A DNA stretch of 64,000 nucleotides from Nocardia brasiliensis IFM 10847 (GTDB lineage Bacteria > Actinomycetota > Actinomycetes > Mycobacteriales > Mycobacteriaceae): the NCBI RefSeq assembly GCF_000710915.1, contig NZ_BAUA01000153.1, forward strand, positions 24,842-88,841, in the 5' to 3' direction. Positions 60,206 through 64,000 of this stretch are shown here, in pieces. Each line of letters opens with the position of its first letter. Position 1 is the first letter of the stretch. Both the position numbers and the translations under genes were made by a program. The notes beneath the pieces are model-generated. The model saw only the letters and a list, made by a program, of their open reading frames with translations, had not been told where the DNA came from and searched no databases.

Positions 60206-60916
60206 ATGGTTGCGCTGGGACGGTTCGGCAGACGGCTCGCGGTCGGCGCGCTCACCCTGATCTGCGCCGCCGGTGCGCACGGTGTCGCGACGGCGGTCGA
60301 GCCGAGCACCAGCCTCGGCGGCGGCTCGGGGATCCTGCTCGGGCGCGGCGCGTGCACGCTGACCACCATCGGCTACGACCGCGCCGGCCGACTGGTCGGG
60401 CTCACCGCGGGCCACTGCGCGGAACTCGGCATGTCCGTACGGGCCGAGCAGACCCCGGACGCGGGCGTGCTCGGCACGGTCGCCGCCGTCGACCACCAGA
60501 ACGACTATGCGGTAGTCGAATTCGACCACGCCAAGGTGCGGCCGAGCAGACAGGTCGCCGCGACCGTGATCGGTGGCGTCGGCGCACCGCCACGCCCCGG
60601 GGACGTGGTGTGCAAACACGGACGGACCACCGGATACAACTGCGGTGTCGTCTGGGATACGCACCGGTGGTGGTTCCAGAACCAGTCCTGCTCGCAGCCC
60701 GGCGACTCCGGCGGACCGGTCACCCTCGGCGACCGCCTCATCGGTATGAACGTCGGACACATCGGCATCCCCGCCACCGCCCTGCCCGCCGTCGACCTGA
60801 TGTGCAGATCCGCCGCAGGGCCGCTGCACGACGTCGCCGTCGCCACCCAGATCGGCATGGTGCTCGCCGACATAGATCGCACAGGCGGCATCGGTTCCGG
60901 ATTCCACCCCCTCTGA
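60206..60916 (+). CDS. Secreted chymotrypsin-fold serine protease
   Basis: The 236-residue precursor has a signal peptide (VGALTLICAAGAHGVATA) and the catalytic triad His in GLTAGHC, Asp in HQNDYAVVEF and Ser in PGDSGGPV. Paired cysteines (GDVVCKHG, GYNCGVVW, QSCSQ) suit an extracellular protease. It is shorter than many S1 proteases and may be a compact trypsin-like relative of unknown target. ATG 60206 has AAAGG upstream and yields the signal peptide; GTG 60182 is in frame. Confidence 0.88.
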   Translation: MVALGRFGRRLAVGALTLICAAGAHGVATAVEPSTSLGGGSGILLGRGACTLTTIGYDRAGRLVGLTAGHCAELGMSVRAEQTPDAGVLGTVAAVDHQNDYAVVEFDHAKVRPSRQVAATVIGGVGAPPRPGDVVCKHGRTTGYNCGVVWDTHRWWFQNQSCSQPGDSGGPVTLGDRLIGMNVGHIGIPATALPAVDLMCRSAAGPLHDVAVATQIGMVLADIDRTGGIGSGFHPL

Positions 60917-61453
60917 GCCCAAGCACCTCGCTCCGCATCCGGCGAGAACCACAGCGCGGGCCGAACGTAGATTTGCCCGAGGCACACGCGGCAGGCCGCC
61001 GAGCGCTGGAACTCTCACCGGACGCCGATCCGCAAGCGGTGCGGAAGAACTCGTGCGGCCGTGGACTGCGCCATCTTCGCACGAGGGCTTACCCGAGGCA
61101 GATCACAGGCGCTCCCCTCCTTGGTTACGCCCGCAACTGTTCCCCCGCAGGCTCCAGTGGGACGCGTTGCCAACAAACGCACCGCGCACACTGGCGATGA
61201 CCTCCCACGCACCCTGCCAACCTCACGAGGACTGGCGATCGAGCGCCGACACGCCGTCGATGGGCTGGACACTCGATCAGGAGGAAATGGTGGCGGCGAG
61301 CTCTCGGGCGATGCCGCCACCATTTCCCCCTGATCAGTTGACCAGTTCGTTCGATCTTCCGATGCGAGCGTCGGCTGCGGACCGTCGGGCGTCCGGGGCG
61401 TGTTGGTCGGGACGGGGGCAGGAGGGGGCGCGGGTGGGCCGTACGATGGGTCG
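60917..61453. other. Intergenic region, 537 bases, with a long inverted repeat
   Basis: I find no convincing gene. Open frames on both strands are low in complexity and overlap one another. The outstanding element is a 23-bp near-perfect inverted repeat at 61275-61335. The right end should contain the promoter and start region of the membrane protein gene. Confidence 0.5.
61275..61335. repeat. Near-perfect 23-bp inverted repeat (hairpin)
   Basis: The left arm (61275-61297, beginning GATCAGGAGGAAATGG) and right arm (61313-61335, ending CCCCCTGATC) are reverse complements with one mismatch in 23, around a 15-base loop. In RNA it would form a very stable hairpin. It lies 360 bases after the protease gene and 118 bases before the membrane protein gene, so it is not a typical terminator position for either. 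It could be a terminator, an RNA-level control element or the remnant of a small mobile element. Confidence 0.65.
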
Positions 61454-61981
61454 GTGCGGAATCCGGTGGCGAGCATGGCGCGGGTGCGCGGTGCGTTCGT
61501 CGGCTCCGCGTCAGGGGCAGTGAGCATCGCGGCCCATGCGGTCGGTGGTGGCACCGTGTCGTCCACGCAGTCCCCCATCGTCTTGCTGATCGCCGCGTGC
61601 ACCGGGGTCGGTGTGCTGGTCGGTGTGCGACGGAACCGCTACGGCGTCGCCGAGATCATGGTGCTGCTGGCAATCGGACAGGCGGTGGGCCACCTCGCGT
61701 TGACCGTCGCACCCGGGCATCAGCACAGCGCTGGCATGTCCGCGGTGATGCTCGGCGCACACCTCGCCGCCATCCCCCTCGGTGCCGCACTCATCCGCGG
61801 CGCCGAACTCGCCGTCGTCCGAGCCGTTTCCGCCGCACACCGAGCGGTCCGGGTGCTCGACGCCGCTCCGGCTCCCCCATTCGAACTGGCCTACGCGATC
61901 CCCCTCGGATCGCTCACGACACCCCGCCGCCTACTCCGCAGCTCCGGCTTCGGTCGCCGCGGACCACCGCACACCCTCTGA
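61454..61981 (+). CDS. Small multi-pass membrane protein
   Basis: The 175-residue protein has three to four membrane helices (SPIVLLIAACTGVGVLVGV, EIMVLLAIGQAVGHLALTV, MSAVMLGAHLAAIPLGAALI) and His residues within or beside helices two and three (GHLAL, APGHQHSAGM, GAHLAA). Similar proteins in nocardiae and rhodococci are encoded near copper-handling genes, and a PCu(A)C chaperone follows 1.5 kb downstream on the same strand. GTG 61454 is preferred; the frame is open from 61400. A metal-related role is an inference from His content and context. Confidence 0.65.
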   Translation: MRNPVASMARVRGAFVGSASGAVSIAAHAVGGGTVSSTQSPIVLLIAACTGVGVLVGVRRNRYGVAEIMVLLAIGQAVGHLALTVAPGHQHSAGMSAVMLGAHLAAIPLGAALIRGAELAVVRAVSAAHRAVRVLDAAPAPPFELAYAIPLGSLTTPRRLLRSSGFGRRGPPHTL

Positions 61982-62155
61982 CCGCAGCAGACCAGCAGCC
62001 GCCGTATCACCCGAGCCCCGTTGCCGAACAACAGGATTCGCTATACGGCAAGCGACGCCAACTGCCCCCGTGTCACCGGGACCAACAGCCACTCCGGCAA
62101 CGCTGCCACTGCGGCAACGGGACCGGCTCGGCAACGCTGCCAGCTCGGCAACGGG

Positions 62156-62272
62156 ACCGGCTCGACTAGGTTGTCAGCTCGGCAACGGCAACGCCCCGGC
62201 AACGCCGTCAGGTCGGCGAGGTAACCGGCTCGACTAGGTTGTCGACTCGGCAACGGCAACGCCCCGGCAACG
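62156..62272. repeat. 49-bp direct repeat pair
   Basis: Two copies (62156-62204 and 62224-62272), each starting ACCGGCTCGACTAGGTTGTC, differ at two positions and are 68 bases apart. They lie inside the CGGCAACG-rich block. Confidence 0.8.
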
Positions 62273-62850
62273 GCAACGCCCCGGCAACGCTGCCAGCTCG
62301 GCAACGTGACCCGCCAGGCGACGTCATGTCGACACAGCGGCACAGCCACGCCGACGACTCACCGAGTCATCGGCGTTGGTCTACGCCGCGACGCCGCCAG
62401 TGCCACCGGACACGGCAACTCGGCCAGCACGGTAATGCGGACCGCACGGTAATGCCGCAGACTCGGGAACCGGCTGGCTCGGAAAGGTCACGGGCACGGC
62501 AAAGGTGAAGCAGCGTCACTGGCTGAGCGAGCTATCGGCGCAGCCGACGCCGACAGTCGGGCGACGCACCGGCTCGGCGGCAGGAGCGCTCGGCCTCGTC
62601 ACCGGCTCGGCGAGCTACGGCACACACCGGAACCCCGCGTACTACTGAGCCCGGCGACACCGCCGGCCCGGTGATGCCGTCTGCGCGGCAACCGCCACCC
62701 CGGTTGACACCGCCGACACTGCCAATGCCGCCAGCTCACCGACCATCAGCACAGGCCGATGCGCTTGCGCAGCCAACGCCACCGGCACGGTCTGTGACCG
62801 GCTCGACGAGCCCCCGACACCAGCGGGCGGCCGACGCCAACGCCCTGCAG

Positions 62851-63197
62851 GGTCACCGGCTCAGCAAGGTCATCGACTCTGCCGACGCCACCAGGCTCGG
62901 CAGGACCACCGGCTCGGCACGGTCACCGGCTCGGCACGACCACCGGCTCAGCAGGGCCACCGGCTCGGCCGACGCAACCCGGCTCGGCAGCACCGCCGGC
63001 CCAGCAGGGTCACCGGCGCCGCCGACGCCACCCGGCTCGGCAGCACCACCGGCTCGGCAGGGTCACCAGGAGGGTCACCGGCTCAGCAGGACCGTCGGCT
63101 CGGCCGACGCCACCCGGCTCGGCAGGACCACCGGCTCAGCAGGGTCACCGGCTCCGCCGACGCCACCCGGCTCGGCGGGATCACCGGCTCGGCGAGG
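62851..63197. repeat. Degenerate 17-18-bp tandem repeat array
   Basis: About 18 units close to CACCGGCTCGGCAGGGT are arranged head to tail, with interspersed CCGACGCCACC variants. There are no unique spacers between units, so it is not a CRISPR array. Confidence 0.75.
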
Positions 63198-63468
63198 AAC
63201 GGCCGACGTCGGGCTCGGTGAACCGGCGGACCCGGCGCCACGGCCAGCTCGAGGCTGTCGGCTCGGTGGTGCTGCCGGCTGGTGAGACTGCTGCGGTCCG
63301 ACGGGTGTCTCGCCCTGACCGTCCGGTGCCCGTGGCTCGGTCGGCGTTGGCCAGCACAAGGTTCTCGCTCAGCGGCGCAACCGATTTCGCGGCTGAAACC
63401 GCGGTTCATTGGGCTGCCTTCGGGCGACATCGGCTGATTCATATTCCTTTCTTCGATCGGAGTTCCAT

Positions 63469-64000
63469 ATGCGTACCCCCACAACGGTTTCCCGTACCAC
63501 TGTCCTGCTGCGCGGTGCAGCAGCGGCTGCTGCCGTTCCCCTGCTGCTCGTCGCCTGTTCGTCGAACGACAAGGCCGAGGCGAAGGCGGCGGAGGCGGTG
63601 ACGATCACAGATCAGTGGGTGAAGGCCGCGGACGGTGGGATGTCGGCGGCGTTCGGACAGCTCAGCAACGGGAGCGACCAGCCGCGCACGGTGGTGTCGG
63701 CGTCGAGTCCGGCGTCGAGCCGGGTCGAACTGCACGAGGTGGTGGCGGACGCGAGCGGAACCAAGACGATGCGGCCGAAGCAGGGCGGTTTCGTGATTCC
63801 GGCGCACGGGAAGACCGAGCTGCGGCCGGGCGGTGACCACATCATGTTCATGGGGCTCACCGGCCCGCTGCGCACCGGTGCCGAAACCCCGGTCACCCTC
63901 ACCTTCGAGGACGGATCGAGTACTACGTTCACCGCGCAGGTGCGCGATTTCTCCGGCAACCAGGAGAACTACGCACCTGATCACGCGGACGGCGCGCAGG
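63469..64000 (+). CDS. PCu(A)C-type copper chaperone lipoprotein (partial, runs off the end)
   Basis: The visible 177 codons are open to the end of the window. The precursor starts with a lipoprotein signal peptide and lipobox (LLLVACSS) after MRTPTTVSRTTVLLRGAA. The mature part is a PCu(A)C domain: ITDQWVKAADGGMSAAFGQL, VELHEVV with a Met further on (TKTMRPK), and GGDHIMFMGLT, which supplies the His and Met ligands, then TLTFEDGSS. Family members carry Cu(I) outside the cytoplasmic membrane and help assemble cytochrome oxidase. ATG 63469 has GGAG eight bases upstream. Confidence 0.9.
   Translation, partial: MRTPTTVSRTTVLLRGAAAAAAVPLLLVACSSNDKAEAKAAEAVTITDQWVKAADGGMSAAFGQLSNGSDQPRTVVSASSPASSRVELHEVVADASGTKTMRPKQGGFVIPAHGKTELRPGGDHIMFMGLTGPLRTGAETPVTLTFEDGSSTTFTAQVRDFSGNQENYAPDHADGAQ

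Larger units (their letters stand above)
61982..63468. repeat. 1.5-kb non-coding region with GC-rich tandem repeats
   Basis: This stretch carries no credible gene. It holds two repeat blocks. At 62096-62306 the word CGGCAACG recurs, and a 49-bp unit is duplicated (62156-62204 and 62224-62272, two mismatches). At 62851-63197 about 18 degenerate copies of a 17-18-bp unit, near CACCGGCTCGGCAGGGT, follow each other. The unit also occurs scattered in 62560-62620. Open frames in the region simply read the repeats. The last 60 bases contain an AT-richer stretch and GGAG that serve the chaperone gene. Confidence 0.75.

Noticed and set aside
62851..63197. Possible CRISPR array
   Set aside because: The units are 17-18 bp, directly adjacent and degenerate, with no unique spacers and no cas genes anywhere in the window.
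62671..63285. A 204-codon open frame in the repeat region
   Set aside because: Its translation merely follows the tandem DNA repeats, the opposite strand reads equally long repeat-driven frames, and there is no plausible ribosome-binding site or domain.

Overview
The window looks like a chromosomal segment of a high-GC mycolate-type actinomycete, most likely Nocardia or a close relative. The reasons are the GC-rich, actinobacterial codon use, a SigK-RskA-fasciclin-molybdoenzyme locus of the kind known from mycobacteria, a 1,827-residue single-chain acyl-CoA carboxylase, a conservon-type GTPase and a very large SARP regulator. I saw no tRNA, rRNA, transposase, integrase or CRISPR array.

Layout. 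1-7 kb: the end of a conservon (DUF742 protein and GTPase), a fructosamine-kinase-like/MmyB-type regulator pair, a YdcF-like exported protein, PucR and TetR regulators and an ABC1-family kinase. 7.2-33.9 kb: a biosynthetic gene cluster. 34-38 kb: molybdopterin oxidoreductase, rskA, sigK and a fasciclin lipoprotein. 38-48 kb: giant carboxylase, a small membrane protein and a 960-residue SARP-NB-ARC-type regulator. 48-61 kb: SGNH hydrolase, an ABA4-like/membrane protein operon divergent from a MerR regulator, a response regulator/kinase/DUF4173-like operon with 44 in-phase hexapeptide repeats, a P1B-4 metal ATPase, a phosphatase-fold protein, a dehalogenase-like hydrolase and a chymotrypsin-fold protease. 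61-64 kb: a membrane protein, about 1.5 kb of non-coding GC-rich tandem repeats, and a PCu(A)C copper chaperone that runs off the end.

The cluster is the most interesting part. Nearly all its genes from 9.5 to 30.7 kb are co-directional and many overlap by 1-8 bases, as in one translationally coupled operon. It carries discrete type II-like (FAS/PKS) enzymes: an acyltransferase, an ACP fused to a zinc ribbon, two ketosynthases with intact Cys-His-Lys-His residues, two ketosynthase-like partners that have lost the cysteine (Gly and Ser in its place), two paralogous hotdog dehydratases of which one has lost the catalytic His, two FabG-like reductases, a FabL-like enoyl reductase and its own AcpS-type phosphopantetheinyl transferase. 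Tailoring candidates are an AfsA-family protein, three FAD enzymes, an SRPBCC protein, two methyltransferases, a cobalamin-type radical SAM enzyme, a class III aminotransferase and a separate double-headed class III aminotransferase whose first domain has lost its PLP lysine. A MacB/FtsX-type ABC exporter and an atypical LuxR regulator complete it.

Inference: the locus encodes a highly reducing type II polyketide or specialised fatty-acid pathway to an aminated, methylated product. The structure cannot be read from sequence alone, and I do not recognise the exact gene combination as a known cluster.
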